Assembly (NCBI GenBank): GCA_001051155.2 | Contig: JYIP02000006.1 | Span: 4,030,001-4,094,000, forward strand | Length of the DNA stretch: 64,000 bases | Direction: 5' to 3' | Source of the DNA: Chrysoporthe austroafricana | Lineage: Eukaryota; Ascomycota; Sordariomycetes; Diaporthales; Cryphonectriaceae | Shown here: piece after piece, positions 23,741 to 36,379 of the stretch | How positions within the stretch are numbered: the stretch's first letter is position 1 | Layout: each line of letters starts with the position of its first letter | Position numbers and translations under genes: made by a program | Notes under the pieces: model-generated | Told to the model about the DNA's origin: nothing | The model's input: the letters and a program-made list of their open reading frames with translations, nothing else | The model's database searches: none

Positions 23741-24850
23741 CGCTCGATAATATTCCGGGCATATAAGGCTTTGCCATAGCTTACGGGGCTTTTCCCCAGT
23801 ATAGCGTATTATAGCAATGCATACGGAACCCATATGCTGGCGGAAGATGCTAAACGCAGCTTAGGGGCGGCCGCAATAATGGGTCTGGAGTTCACTTTGT
23901 CGTTTCCTGCTTCTAGGAAATAGATATCCGGGAACTAGATTCCCGGAAATTAGATCTCAATTCTGAGAAATGGGTTCCTGAGAAATAAGGCTTAGTTAGC
24001 TTCTAAGTAGCTTAAGTCGTAAATAATCCAATATTTAAAAGGCTGCAAAAACAGTCTCGTCCGGCTGTTTGATTTTACATCCCATAAGCCTTTTATCTAG
24101 CGATTCTATATCCCAAACCTCTTCAACTCTTACAGGCACCGCCTCAATATCTATCATATCTCTTTTCATCCGAATTATCGATAATAAGCGTCCTATTCCG
24201 TATATTCGTATTACTATAATCTGCCTGGACTACCCCTTATATATTTTCGAGAGAATTACCGACCTGGACAGCGAGGTCCTATGCTAATTCGGTAGTTCAA
24301 CCGCCTACGATAGCCCCCTTTTCGGGAATACAATGATTTCCGTCATCCCCTAAACCAATTGGCGTATCGTCTTTTTCGCCCAATTACATAACGCCCAATT
24401 CAACAACCCTTTCGGCACGATTCCCGTTAACTTATTTGTCAGCAATAACGAGCCTTGCCGCATTACATTTTCTCTATAAGACGACGCGAGCTACGAAATA
24501 GTTAATGAAATCTTCAAAAAGCATATATGGCTAATGCGGTCCGGAATACCCCGGCTGCAACCTTCCTTTCCGATACTGGGACCAGTCGACAACAGCTCCT
24601 TTTTGCCACTTGCTACGGGCAGCGGGGAATCGGTCCCTTCTTTCCCTTCACTAACCAGCAAGGAGCTAAATAAGGAAGGCTCAGAGAGCGGGGATTGGAT
24701 CTTTCTACTATTACCAATCTACTATACTAGGAAACGCAAATTCGATAAGGAGAAAGGCTTAAGGGAGAATGAGCAAATCCGCTCTCGCTATTCCGTACGA
24801 CTAATAGGGAAATATTAAGTTGATTTGGATATACTCTAGATTATAGCTAC
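23741..24850. other. Decayed region, coding strand unclear
   Basis: Plus-strand frames at 24069-24287 and 24534-24818 join through Gln-type stops (IRITIICLDYPLYIFERITD, RKRKFDKEKGLRENEQIRSR). The minus strand also reads with few stops (RENVMRQGSLLLTNKLTGIV), possibly the tail of the DUF3723 relic. I could not decide between them. An imperfect GGGTTCCTGAGAAA-like short repeat lies at 23915-23990. Confidence 0.3.
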
Positions 24851-24869
24851 TTCTTACTTGTCAATCAAG

Positions 24870-27420
24870 TATAAGCTTTAGTTCCTGGATTATTAAAACT
24901 CCTATCTTCCTTTCCTAGATAATAAAAGCTCCTGCTATTACTCTCTAATGCAGAATCGTCTATATATTCCAGCTTGCTAACCCGATACGCTATATAGCTT
25001 CGCCCAAGAAGTACCGGGAATCTTATAGCAGCTTTGGATAACTTGGGTACCGAAAATGCTGCTATATCCTCAAGCCGAAAAAATGATCGCACTGACATTG
25101 CAGTAGTAATACCGGATTATTTCGTAAAAGCCCCCCTTTCTATAATGAAACAGTCTCTATTACGAACCCTTATACCGTAAAGGAAAGATATCCCATTGCT
25201 AATTCGGCCCTTAAGGCCAGCCTTAAGCTTTAAGAGGGATCTTGCTGCAAGAATATTATCGGACGAAATATATAGGGTTTCCTGGGAAGATTCCGCTATA
25301 ATAGTATTTGCTTCAGATATGCTATCGTCCTAAAGCCCGAATTTCCAGCTACGGTCGAAAACGCTCGGCAAAAGCAGTAAGAACGGTAATAGAAGGAGTT
25401 GGTTCTGCGATAGAGAGCATACGGATAACGCGCCGGACATGCTTGGTCTATTGCTATACAAAAACGAAGGCAGCGCTCCCCGTAACGAAAGACTCGGTCC
25501 GCTACTACAGGGCGCTATTACCCACGAGTTTCGACTATCAGTCGGGATTTGGCTCCCGTTAACGGGACTGTCATTTATCGAGAAATTATCTTTCCCGGGT
25601 CTATTATCTTTAGCAAGGGCGCCGAGTTCGACACTGCCGAAAAAAGCCATAACCAAATCCTACTGGATAAAGGTTGTAGAGAGGCAAAGGCGCCTTCCTG
25701 CTTCCGCCAAGGTAAGCAGGAAAAGCCAGGAGCGAAAATAATTGAATAAGTTAATAAAAGGCCGTCCATATTGTCGCGAAAGCGATATCTCGTTTAGGGG
25801 AAGCGATCTATTACCAGCTAGCAGTACTGGGTTTTGCGCTTCCGAGAAACGGGCCTGCAGCTTTTGCGAATTGAAACCGAATGCTCGCGCTAATTGGATA
25901 AATCTGATTACGCAATTGTCGTTTACGTTTAAATTTACAGGCTTTTCGCTATATTCGTATCTCGGAAAAAAGCGTAACAGCCTTGAGTAATGCCGTATCG
26001 CCGCAAGAAAAAGCTGAATATATGCGAGATAGGACGTGGCCGGCCAGTACTAGGCTTTACGGAAGCACGCCTTTTCGTACTCGACCAAATATCGTCCCGG
26101 AAATTCCCAAAACAGCTAGCAAGCTTCAGATACCGATCGGTTATCGAATCTGTTAATAATATATTCTCTAATAATACTAATACCAATAGTCAACTATTTC
26201 ATATTCTCGTAAAATGTTCGAATCGTTAGTATAACGTTCTAGTCGAATATCCTATACAAGATCTGATAGCGGAAGGGTTAGTATGCAATTTGCTGGAATA
26301 ATAGCCTCGAATGCATAAATTGCTCGATAATTACAGTATTAGCAATGCTGGTTACGGGAACGCGGAATTCCAAATAGCGTACAGTCGTAATGTCCGTTAT
26401 ACCTTGCATTACAGGATTACCGAAAGTAATCAGATCCCAAATATCTCTGATATATTATAGATATTGCGACATTTCATCCGATATATGCAGGGCAATATGC
26501 CTTTCAATATTACCAAGCTATAAGCCATCCCAGAAGCCTGGGAAAGGACGCAGCTGGTCAAGCTTCTGGAAGAGTTCGGCCCGGAATTCGATAGCCCGTA
26601 ACGCGACCTGTTTGCTCTTACTCAATCTCAACCTCCACTCATTCGCGTAGTTCAGCTAGCCAGACTCTTGGTATATGCGTATCTTTCGAAAAATGTTTCT
26701 ATCTGATAGCGGGGTCTGATAGAAATACTGGTTTATTTCTTTGCGTATTGCGGGAATTTGGAATAGATTGCTTCTATCAGGAATACAGAATAGTCTTACT
26801 GTCTACCAAGTATCGGGACCTATCTCCCGCAAAGCTACTTCATATCTCTGCCTCCTATAAAGATATCGTAGCTTATCCTGCGGAAATATATATAAATACG
26901 GTCTTTCAGGGCAAATAAGATCGTCAATCGTAATTCCGGAATTTTCCAGGATCAGATATAGCTTATCTGGCAAGGTGACTACCGGAATCTAATTCTCCCG
27001 CTTATCAGGTTTACATGCGACTTTGAAAACTCGCCTAAACCTTTCCGTAACAGTATCATTTCTCTTACGACCGAAGCTAAAAACTAAGTCTTATAGCTAA
27101 ACAAGACAAGTCCCGACCTTGAATTCCTCTATATCGACCCGATTGTATATAATAAGAGAACGAATTAATGGATTTGTAGGGCTATTTGAACTTAAATACT
27201 TAGGACGCCTTTCGAGAACCCGGCTGCCATTTTCAGGATCGAGTAAGCGCCGAAAAAGTACCGGAATCATACCGCGCAGATATCTACTCGCGAGTTTCTT
27301 CTGCTAGATTATGCGCGGTAATACGTTTGTCAACTAATAGCAGCATCTACGTTACGAATCCTTACAAGCTGCTCTTTTTTTCTACCGCTCTGCTCAGTCT
27401 CTAGCTATACCCGAACCTTT
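24870..27420 (-). pseudogene. DUF3723 family protein relic (Starship cargo type)
   Basis: On the minus strand the N-terminal part reads LRGMIPVLFRRLLDPENGSR, then IIYNRVDIEEFKVGTCLV. The core has YLYIFPQDKLRYLYRRQRYE, DRNIFRKIRIYQESG, WRLRLSKSKQVALRAIEFR and FQKLDQLRPFPGFWDGL-LGNIERHIALH. The W-x2-RLS-x-SK, LRPFPGFWDG and GN-x-RHIA blocks are what I associate with DUF3723. A C-terminal part follows (NDNCVIRFIQLARAFGFNSQ, then ISSDNILAARSLLKLKAGLK). Gln-type stops and some frame changes break it. The biochemical role is unknown; the family is a recurrent Starship passenger. Confidence 0.65.
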
Positions 27421-27644
27421 TCAACCTCGGTAAATTATTTTCTTTTCAGTCGTAACATTTCTTACCCTTATAGCTATATAAACCTCTTTTCCTCTCTTCT
27501 ATTAGTAACTGCCTACCCTGCTTAATAGTCCTATAGTCTTAAAGCAGTTTATAACGAAAGTTAGCTATTTCCAGAGAAAAAAAGCGAATTAGTATATATA
27601 ATATTAAAAATATAAAAAATCAGACCGCAATCCTGAACCATATA

Positions 27645-27727
27645 TAGCTATACCGGAATTCGAACCTAGGACCTTTTGATAGCAATCAAACAATTAAACG
27701 CTTTACTATTAAGCTACGCAATCGGTT
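27645..27727 (-). tRNA. tRNA-like sequence, probably pseudogene
   Basis: The minus strand shows GCTTAATAGTAAAGC (a D-arm pattern), then TTTGATTGCTATCAAA (an anticodon-arm hairpin, GCT possible). AAGGTC (variable loop) and CTAGGTTCGAATTCCGG (a T-arm with the invariant TTCGA) follow. The anticodon loop appears one base short, the T stem has mismatches, and I cannot pair the acceptor ends. It is therefore more likely a decayed or tRNA-derived sequence than a working gene. It sits between the DUF3723 and FunK1 relics. Confidence 0.4.
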
Positions 27728-28149
27728 ATAGTCTCGAATAACGGTTTTGATTGGTCAACTACAAATGGCATTTATCAACTATAATAGCAACTAAGGCGTG
27801 AAAAAGCTAGAAGGCTTGAGGTCTGGAAGGCAGCAATATAAGATTATATCCCTACCTTTTACATATCTTAATTGCAACAACCTCAAGCTTAGAGGTATTA
27901 TTACTATAAGTTGCTTTAATCATATCGTAAATACTGTTAGTCGGGTGCTTTTCGATATACTCGATAGAGTATTCGATCTTTCTAGTCACCTTATTGATTA
28001 TATGCAGAGTTTGCGTAAATCGGAAGCTGATTTATACAGCGGTATCGCAATATCAGAAGCAAGAACAAATCTTTAGAAATTTCAAGAACAATGCTAACTG
28101 GAATTTCAAGAAAACTAATAACAATAATCTACTCCTAATACTTCTCTCC

Positions 28150-30370
28150 TTTCGAAACTTCTTACCTGGATGCTTGCCCTTAAGGTAGCCATATAACGTT
28201 GCGACTAGCACTGCTGAATACTAAGACTCGTAAGACTATTTTATATCAGATATCGCCTTATCGAATTCGCCAATAATAGCATTATATAAGGGCTCTGGCT
28301 TTTCTAGCATACCGATAAACAAAATATTTTCGGGCGATAAAGGAAATAGCGTCCGACAGAGCCCAATGCATAAGGGCTTAATATATGCAAAGGATAGCGG
28401 AAACTAAGCCAAAATCTCTTCGAAAGGGCCAGCATGCATCAGTCCGTACTTATTTCGAGCGATTTGGGAGAAAGTGCCTATATACTACTGCGTCAAGATA
28501 TTACTAGATATATATAGTCTCGACTTGGGATCGCAAAGAAATCTTCGCTCCCAAGCTCTTCTCGTACAGATCCAAAGGAAAATATAGAAGAAGGATTCTA
28601 AATCGTATCGGAAAGTATATATATTCTTCCGCAAGACCTCGATAGCTATAAATTCTATCGTGCCGGTCAAGTAGCATATACCTGACTTGCCGCTGCTTCC
28701 TTGCTTAGCCAGGTCAAAATCGATTAGCATTCCGGCAAATCCATTAGCAATGCATGGATCTGTAATAATAATATTATTTTCCGAAATATCTCTATATAGA
28801 ATCCTGCCGACCAAATATAGAGAGCGATAGGCTTTAATAGCATCTCGGAAGGCAATAAGTAGCTCAGATAAAGTAGTAAAGCTGTTAAGGGCTTGCTCTG
28901 AAAAAGAGATAGCGAAATAGCTAAACCGGCAATTGTCGTATGCCTTAGAGTTTAGCTTATATAGACTATTTACGGAAGCGGAATCTAGCTCGTAACGGAA
29001 TCCCGAAGCCTGGCTATTACTCTTTTGCCTCTTGGATGCGGTTATGCTATTATTATCGGTAAATGCTCGCTTTCGTAACCGGCTTTGTATTAAGGACCCA
29101 GGCAAGCTATTCGATCCACTATATAGCTTGGCATTGCTAATCGGTAAAAGCCGGAACGATTGCAAAGGGAGGGAGCAGGAGTCCTCGCTATCAAGTTCGT
29201 TACGGATAGTCTACGGATAAGCAAAAGTTAGACCGCTGCAAAGGTTGGCGATGCTTATAATGCTCTGGTATCCAATGAACCGCGCAATACCTTTAACGCT
29301 TTTGTTATAAGCAAGCTTCAGATAATCCGTTTCGGGGGGCCGTTTATCCGAGGTCCAAGAGAACTTTACAATATTATTGTAATCGGTCGTCCGGAAGATA
29401 ATTATACTATAACAAACTACCGCTCTTTGCTTAACAAACGGCTCCGGTTCAAGCTATAACTTCCTCCTCTTGCTATCTATATCCTGTTTAAAGGTAATCG
29501 TATATTTGGTACCTCTGTAATTGATAAAGGTATCGAAGCCGAATTCTTTATCGCTTATATATGCATACTCAGCTAGAGAAACGATAAATCTCTCGGGCTT
29601 TTCGTAAATATCGAATTCGCCGGAACTGTAAAAGCCGGATTTATTAAAGACTTAGAGCTCTATAGTAGTACTATAAAGGAAGAATCCATATACAAACCGA
29701 CGAGTCGGTTGGCTCGTAAACAGATTACGCATATAGCGGGAGAGTTATAACAATAGCTCTTTAAGCCCTTAATACGATTGCTTATATTCCCTAATAATAT
29801 ATATATCTTTCCAGTTATGCTTCTCGGTCTTGATATGCTTGGCTTTAACGAAAATATCGAGCTGCCGCTTATACTCGCTACTCGTTATACTGCTAATATC
29901 CTTAATACTGTAATAAGTACTTGGTATATCGAGAAAGAAATCGTTCTGAAACTGAAACAGCCATATATAGATGCTGTTTTGTATTAAGGGATCGGGGAAA
30001 TTGGTCTATCGCCCGTTAACGTAACTTGACTTAACCGATTCGTAAATATTTTTGCACTGCTAAATTTATAATTGCCCCTCAAAGTATTTCCCAAAAAAGC
30101 CGTTTACGCCTCGGTAGATATAACCTCTGATCTCATATAGCAAGGCCTGGTCTAGCATCCTCTTGGTCTGCTCCTTTCTGGCTTGCAATGACGCTATAGA
30201 ATGGGTAACCGGCATAATATCGAAAGAAAGCGGGGCTATTTGAAAAGGAATGCGTTCGAGAGCAGAGGCAATTGGAAGCGTAATTGATATAACGATAGCA
30301 TTATGAACTTGATCCCAGATAAGCGCTTCGTCAAAATTAATATCGAGCGCTGCTTTGAGCAAGGGCTGAA
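28150..30370 (-). pseudogene. FunK1 fungal-type protein kinase relic
   Basis: A 226-codon open part (28485-29165, minus) reads GRILYRDISENNIIITDP, GFAGMLIDFDLAK, LTGTIEFIAIEVLR and YDLESFFYIFLWICTRRAWE. This is the hallmark catalytic loop, DFD and APE-region of FunK1 kinases. The catalytic-loop His is Tyr (HRD to YRD, 28788-28796), a C-to-T type change. The N-terminal part at 30066-30362 (YRGVNGFFGKYFEGQL) is in another frame, followed by broken frames. The C-terminal tail continues to about 28150. FunK1 genes expand in ascomycetes and basidiomycetes and occur in mobile cargo. Confidence 0.75.
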
Positions 30371-30399
30371 TGCAACCGAAATTGAAGCCGTTAGAAGTA

Positions 30400-31280
30400 A
30401 TAGCAGAATTGAGCGCTATAAGAGCTTTATTATTGCCATTACGGCCGGTCTTATAATACGGGCGAGTTCGTAAACAGATATACAGGTCGATAAAGAGATT
30501 CTTGAGGTCTGTACGATAGTCAGAAAATGCTCTGAAAAAGTGAAGCTATACTATTTACCTCTTGGGCCAAAATGCTCTAACGCGGCCGGAATGCAGCTAA
30601 CGCTTGCGCTTTCGCAAGTCGAACTGAATGAAATGCGAAATATACCGAGATATTCCGCAAAAGCATTTTCCTCTTAATCCGTTATAATGGATAGCAGGAT
30701 ATAATACGAGCCGGAAGTAAATAGAAAATAAACGCTTATGCCGAAATGCGGGTATTTCTACCTTATTATAGCTGCGAAAGGTATCTTTACATAAGCTAAC
30801 CTTGCCAGCTTACGTACTAACCCGGATAAGTATGCTTCAATGCGTACGCATATCTTCCGCTAACTATTAATACGTCCGGACCTGCTCGATCTCGGAAAGG
30901 ATAACGTAGATTGGCTTAACGCGATACAAATCTACCTTTCGTTTAATTTTATCGTCCGATTCTTCGCTAGCAAAGCGGTAGACATATAGAGCGTAATATC
31001 TGAAAGGGTAGGTTATATTGAGACTATTAAATGCATTATCGTTCTGGACTATACGCCGCCTGAGAAAATGCTACTAGTATTAGTAATTCTGTACATTACA
31101 AGGGGGGTATTGCGCTCCATTATATCTACCGCCTGGTTCGGTTCCTTCCGAATATCGGATAGATAAGAGCTCACTCGAGAGCCACAGATTTTCATCGACT
31201 ATACCTATATATATAATAAGTCTGAAGGCGTTCTCGATTGCCCTTCGGAATGCTTCCTTAACTCCCTATTTGGACCCGTC
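30400..31280 (-). other. Unrecognised decayed coding region
   Basis: The minus strand reads EAFRRAIENAFRLIIYIGIV, then ENLWLSSELLSIRYSEGTEP and YNGAQYPLVMYRITNTSSIF, with stops at Gln-like positions and later SASVSCIPAALEHFG. It lies directly upstream of the FunK1 relic in the same orientation. It may be an independent gene. The family was not recognised. Confidence 0.3.
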
Positions 31281-32250
31281 CCCGGATTCGCCCCCTTATC
31301 GACAAAGCGAGATCAAAGGCATAGGGCGCAAAAGTCCGGCAGGGGTACAGCGTTCAGCAGAGTGCAAAAGAACAGGAAATGGGAACAAGGCACAGCAGAG
31401 CAAACGACTGCAAGAAAAGGCCTAACGTACTGATAGCGGAACTTTGCACCCAGCATCTGTACTTAGAATAGCTTACGGGAAGAAAGCGGTACGAAAAGGG
31501 TAACCGAGGTGCTAAACCCTTTTGAGGCTGCGATTTGGTCGTATGGCAAGGAATTTGAAAACAGAATGCAAGATCCATTTTCCCAAATCCGCTTTCCCGG
31601 AACCGAATAACATAATCTCAATCAATACCCCTTTACGACTATAAATCGAAGCCAATAATGCATAAGCTTCCCAGCAAATTAGCTGACTTTATTATACAAA
31701 AATGGACTATAGCAGCACTATCCTTCAAGCTAATAGTATGCCTGCCTATTATAATATTGCAGCTGCTAAGGCATTCTGGAATATTCTGGCTGGCATTCTT
31801 GTATTGCCAAGGACTTTTACCTCGCTCCAGGGATCAGAAGCTTTCCTTTAACATATTCCACTTCTGCTTATTGCCGCTTTATTCTGCTATTATAGAATTA
31901 TTGGAACTGGGTTGCTCTAGTTCAAATTCCAGAAAAATCATTACTAAGTCTTATCTTATTTATTTCTGTAAGAATTTTCGTCTAGTTTCCACCCCTTCTA
32001 CTAATATACTGTTTAGGCCTAGAACCCTGAATGCTTTTAGCGGGCTAGTATCTATCCTTGTAAATATTTATACTGCTAAAGGTAATAGATAGTCTCTTAT
32101 AGCCTGGGTTTCGCTAGGCATTGTATTAATATCTTTTAGCTTTATAGGCATTATATCTTGTATTTGTAAATGGAAATTATACTTGCTTTAACGCCAACCA
32201 GAAGGATCTGTTAGGCGCTGGGTACGGTTGAATGGCTTATCCTATAAAGA
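31280..32250 (+). other. Decayed region with a hydrophobic ORF
   Basis: Plus-strand frames at 31280-31600 are polar and lack known motifs. They are followed by a 144-codon open frame (31658-32092) rich in Leu, Ile and Phe with possible membrane segments (LIVCLPIIILQLLRHSGIFW). I see no family signature. The ORF could be a by-product of base composition. Confidence 0.25.
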
Positions 32251-32263
32251 AGAGCGTCGTATC

Positions 32264-32704
32264 CCTGAAGGCGTATCTGCTGCTAAACCTGAAGGCGTAT
32301 TTGCTAGTAGACCTAAGGGCGTATCTGCTAGTAGACTTGAAGGCGTATTTGCTAGTGGACTTGAGGGCGTATCTGCTGGTGGACCTAAAGGCATATCTGC
32401 TGCTAAACTTAAAGGCGTGTCTGTTAATAGACTTAAGGGCGTATTTGCTACTAGACCTATTTACTATTAGACCTTATAGTATGTCTGCTATCAGATATTA
32501 AGCGGTATCTGCTGTAAGATACTCTGTTACCAGATATTAACTTATATCTGCTATCAGACTTAAAGACAAATCTATTACCAGAACCATTCTGCTATTAAAG
32601 GAGTCACTAGTTCTAACAGTAAATATACTTACAGGCTTAACAGCAGATATACCTGCAAGCCTGATAGCAGATATACCTTCAGGTCTAGCAGCAAATATAC
32701 CCTT
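32264..32704. repeat. 24-bp minisatellite with an inverted second arm
   Basis: Eight near-perfect 24-bp units (consensus CCTGAAGGCGTATCTGCTGC plus TAGA) fill 32264-32455. Degenerate units of the same orientation continue to about 32600. From about 32611 to 32704 the same unit occurs reverse-complemented (GCAGATATACCTGCAAGCCT, GATAGCAGATATACCTTCAG). Together the two arms can form a long imperfect hairpin. Open frames across it are a by-product of the period being a multiple of three. Confidence 0.85.
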
Positions 32705-32804
32705 ATATATAAATTCCCATTATTCTAAAGTTTTACCCCTTTCAAAATTAGACGATACTCTATGCTACAAAGTTAATTATTTCTTATTTCCATTTCTTTC
32801 AAGA

Positions 32805-33909
32805 CTACAAAATTCCATCGATAGCGAGCAAAAATGCTATTCGTTTCCCGTATACGTTGCTCAATAAGTAAATAGACCACCTCCTGGACTTCCCAATCCA
32901 ACCTGTATATACGATGCCAGATATCGTACTTATATGAGGTAACAGTATGCTTTGAATCGTAAAGAGATTATTCCAGATTGTATATATTAGCAAGCTGGTT
33001 AGTATTGAAATGCTAGTTAGCATAGATTGATATAACAAAACAAGTCTATCGGCATCGCCTTAAGCAGCTGAGAAATCGTGCAAATCCCTATTTGAAATAG
33101 TATTGGCAAAGTAATGTCCATAATTCGTATATCGTGCGATAGAGCTCCTTAAAAAGCAGATTAGTATTGGAAGACTCTATAATGCGTTATATATCTAGCA
33201 GAAGCAAAAGCAAAGAAAAAGCCAAACATGCGATATTTATTATCTTGAGCATGCTTAAATATGCTACAAGGAAACCCGGGATCGGAAATCGGAAATCGGA
33301 AAATGGAAACCAGACCCGAATTCAATATTCTAGAAATATATATTTTTGTCCCTTGCCCCGCTGCCTTCCCGCTATCCCCTGCTGCCTACCTAGCTTTCAG
33401 CGCTTTGCGAAAGCAAGCCCAATATACGATATATTCCCATCCAAGCCGCAATTTTCTACCCCGCACTTTGCTCTATAAGCAAGCAAGAGCTGAATATACG
33501 AGACATTCCTGGAATCCCATGCAATGTCGAAAGGTATCTCTCTATCATTATTCTTAGCGCTCATATAAAAATATATCTCTGGTCGACTTAATAATGCCTG
33601 CATAATTTGTACTCCATATATCTTGCTGCTACCGGGAGAACAATAGGTATTACTGGCAGCAATATATAGCGCTATATTACTAGAGCTGTTACGCCTTAAA
33701 ATATTGATTCCAGCACAAGTAAGCTCCTGGATAAACTTTATCTTATCGTTACGAAAGTCATTAAGTAATGTATATAGGACGTAAAAGAACGGTAAACTTT
33801 CGGCAATATCCATACGGGAAAAGCTATTTTCAATTGTAATATAGTTGTCGCTATTAGAGATCCAGGATTCTGGGGAACCAACCAGGGTTGAATCCTGAAA
33901 AGCGGGCAT
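32805..33909 (-). pseudogene. Ankyrin-repeat-like protein relic
   Basis: A 170-codon open frame (33397-33909) has repeated helix-loop-helix blocks: IKFIQELTCAGINILRRNSS, NIALYIAASNTYCS, then VQIMQALLSRPEIYF and EIPFDIAWDSRNVSYIQLLL. This fits degenerate ankyrin repeats of the N-x-ALHIAA / I-x-x-LL type. It reads on through stops toward 32805, ending in NSIFARYRWNFVVLKEMEIR. It converges with nothing obvious and is divergent from the patatin relic. Ankyrin proteins are common parts of fungal NLRs, but no NACHT or NB-ARC motif was found here. Confidence 0.45.
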
Positions 33910-33999
33910 AAGCAGGGCTATCTTTCTGACCAGCTAAGCAGATAAGCATGGAAATTAACCTGTTATCTCAGATAACCTATCCTAGCGGCTTATATATTT

Positions 34000-36264
34000 G
34001 GCACGCTTTCTAGATTTCCTATATCCGGTTTCCCAATTTTGGAATCAATAAAGATAAGTCGGTCCAATACTCATTTCGATATGGTAGTTAGATTTGTCTA
34101 TCTCGTATTTCACCTTTGTGAATCGTAATACGCTATATGCATTCAAAATGATACAATAGCTGGGCTTACGACGACCAGGAATCTGCAGCACTCTACTACT
34201 GGAATACAAAGAATTCTACTAGCACTTTACGAATTACTCGGCAGGTCTGCTATTCTTCCTATTAATATACAGTAGATTCTGTACTGCAGTATACGAGATT
34301 CAGCTGCATTACGTAAGGCATTACAATATCTTGGCCGATTGCGCTTTGCATTTACGAGAGACCATTCAGACTATAAAGGCCGGTATACCCGATAATATAT
34401 CAGTTCATATACTCGATAATGGTTATGCAAAGCCTGCCGAAATCGCAAATCGCTTATATGCCCTAATACTTGCTCCTATAAGCATAGCGGTAGTATTTCT
34501 AAAGGAAGAGTTTAGTACAATAAACAAGATCCTTTGTTTGCTTGCTATTTGGGTTGGATTCATAGCCAGTCAGGATATTAAATACCGCCCTTTAATCTGT
34601 ATCGCTCGCTCGAGCAAGCCGATATATTCCGATACCCTAGATTTCCGGATAACAGCCCAGCTTCGAGCTAGCAATCCGGATCTTATTGCCCGCTCCGCGG
34701 AAGCAGTCTGGAAATTATGCTTTGCAAGTCCGGCTTCAATATACGGTCCGCTTAACTATCAAGCAATATGTTACTAAGCTATAGCTGTATCGCAATATAC
34801 AATAGCTGTACGGGCTTTACTGGATAGTTCTCAACTTACCCGAATCTTTCAAGCTGCTTGCTATTATTTTTCAAATAATATTACTAGGGCCCTAAATAAA
34901 GTACAGGTAATACGATCGTTTCCTATACCTCAGCTAAAGGAGCAAATACGGAAGTTATGCTAGATTGACGACTTTGCTATCCACTTACCTCGTCTTATTG
35001 CGTCTGTTCTGCATTTGAACAGGTATCTTGCTAGAATAGAGAATAAGTAATAACTAGAAAATTGCTATCTGAATACTGATATGAAAAAGGTTTCCCGTCC
35101 GATAATATTTTCGACAAACTATATAGCAATCAGACGGTTATCGCTAAGTAATAAATTGCTATGCATATCCGAAATAAATACAACTCGCTAGCGAGCAAAG
35201 TATATACGCAGCCTATAGCGATATACCGACGAATTATAGCCGAAATCGGCCGTACAGGCCAGGCTTTCAGTTTATTATATCTCGCATGCCTCTTACAACC
35301 CTTACGCTTTACCCTTCTTTGCGGATACCGAATTTGCGAGAAATGCGTTTAACTGTATGGCTGCTGCGAAAATAATACCAACTTCCAGCTACCCGCTTGC
35401 CTTTTTTGCAGGAAAGTGAATAGCACCCTGCTAAAGGTAAAGCCTCGATTAGCTGGCATACGTATCCTCGTACTGGACAGTCAAGTTAAAAATAGGAAAA
35501 AAATAGCTAAAGCCTTAAAGATATTGAGTAATGAGCTGCAATGCCTTCTGCCCGACTTATTCGATATCGTTATCGGAAATAGCATTGGCATATTCTTCGC
35601 AGTAATAATATTCTGTAAGCATGCAATAATGGATAACTGTGCTTATCATTTACCGAAAATCTCATCAATCAAGACTAGCAAAAGCTTCTTCAAATTTGGT
35701 CGTAACCTTGAATTCAGAGCCGATAAACTAAAAAGCAATAAGATACGGGTAGTTACTAACAAGTAAGTCTCTGTTCCGCAAGGGGGAATCCTTTCCTGAC
35801 CGTCTTACAGTATACAGGCCGAGATATAACGCCTCTAGCCCGGATATTCGATCGATTTCCGCCTAAAATGCCTCTCGAACTGGAATACGAGAAAAGTCAA
35901 ATTTCAAGTTTTGGTATCGCTCTTCTACCTCGAACCGTTAGAAATGCCTAACGACTTGCCCAGAATTATTACTTTCGCTATCAAATATCGCTTTCGCCCT
36001 GGACTATACTTAGCGGAAATGCTCAGAACGATCTATAAGAATGATTTCTGTATCGGATTTCGTAACGATAACTCAGAACGCATTGCATATCTCAGTATAC
36101 CGGGAATTTGGGCCGAGCTACAGACTGGCCGGGCATTCTTACGAGAATTTCAAATCTACTTAAAATCCGCCCGAAATGAAATAAGGTTTGAGATCAAGCC
36201 AATTCTGCGGGCTATGCATTACTGGAACTTGAGCAATTGCCCTTATATGCTAGAATCTCTTTAA
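34000..36264 (+). pseudogene. Patatin-like phospholipase relic
   Basis: The N-terminal region (34.0-35.3 kb) reads in pieces, including an open frame at 34331-34777. The patatin core at 35416-35766 reads PRLAGIRILVLDSQVKNRKK, then LLPDLFDIVIGNSIGIFFAV. The DGGG-x-RG oxyanion box has decayed to Asp-Ser-Gln-Val. The nucleophile elbow Gly-x-Ser-x-Gly survives as GNSIG at 35575-35589. A C-terminal beta-rich part (35911-36264) is in another frame. Patatins hydrolyse lipid acyl chains. Patatin-like genes are recurrent Starship cargo and occur in fungal immune-like (HET-related) systems. Confidence 0.75.
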
Positions 36265-36379
36265 CGAGCAAATTATAGGATTATTTATAGTTTATCGCAA
36301 GCATTGGAAATAAGGGAGAAATTAAATAAGATAGAAATCCAGCTCTGTCAAATAAAGCTATCTATTTAATATAATCCTC

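Noticed and set aside
25308..25990. Plus-strand ORFs across 25.3-26.2 kb
   Set aside because: The minus strand reads continuous DUF3723-like sequence here. The plus frames have no family signal.
32228..32501. Two overlapping Leu- or Gly-rich repeat ORFs
   Set aside because: The 24-bp period keeps several frames open. The inverted copies downstream argue for satellite DNA.
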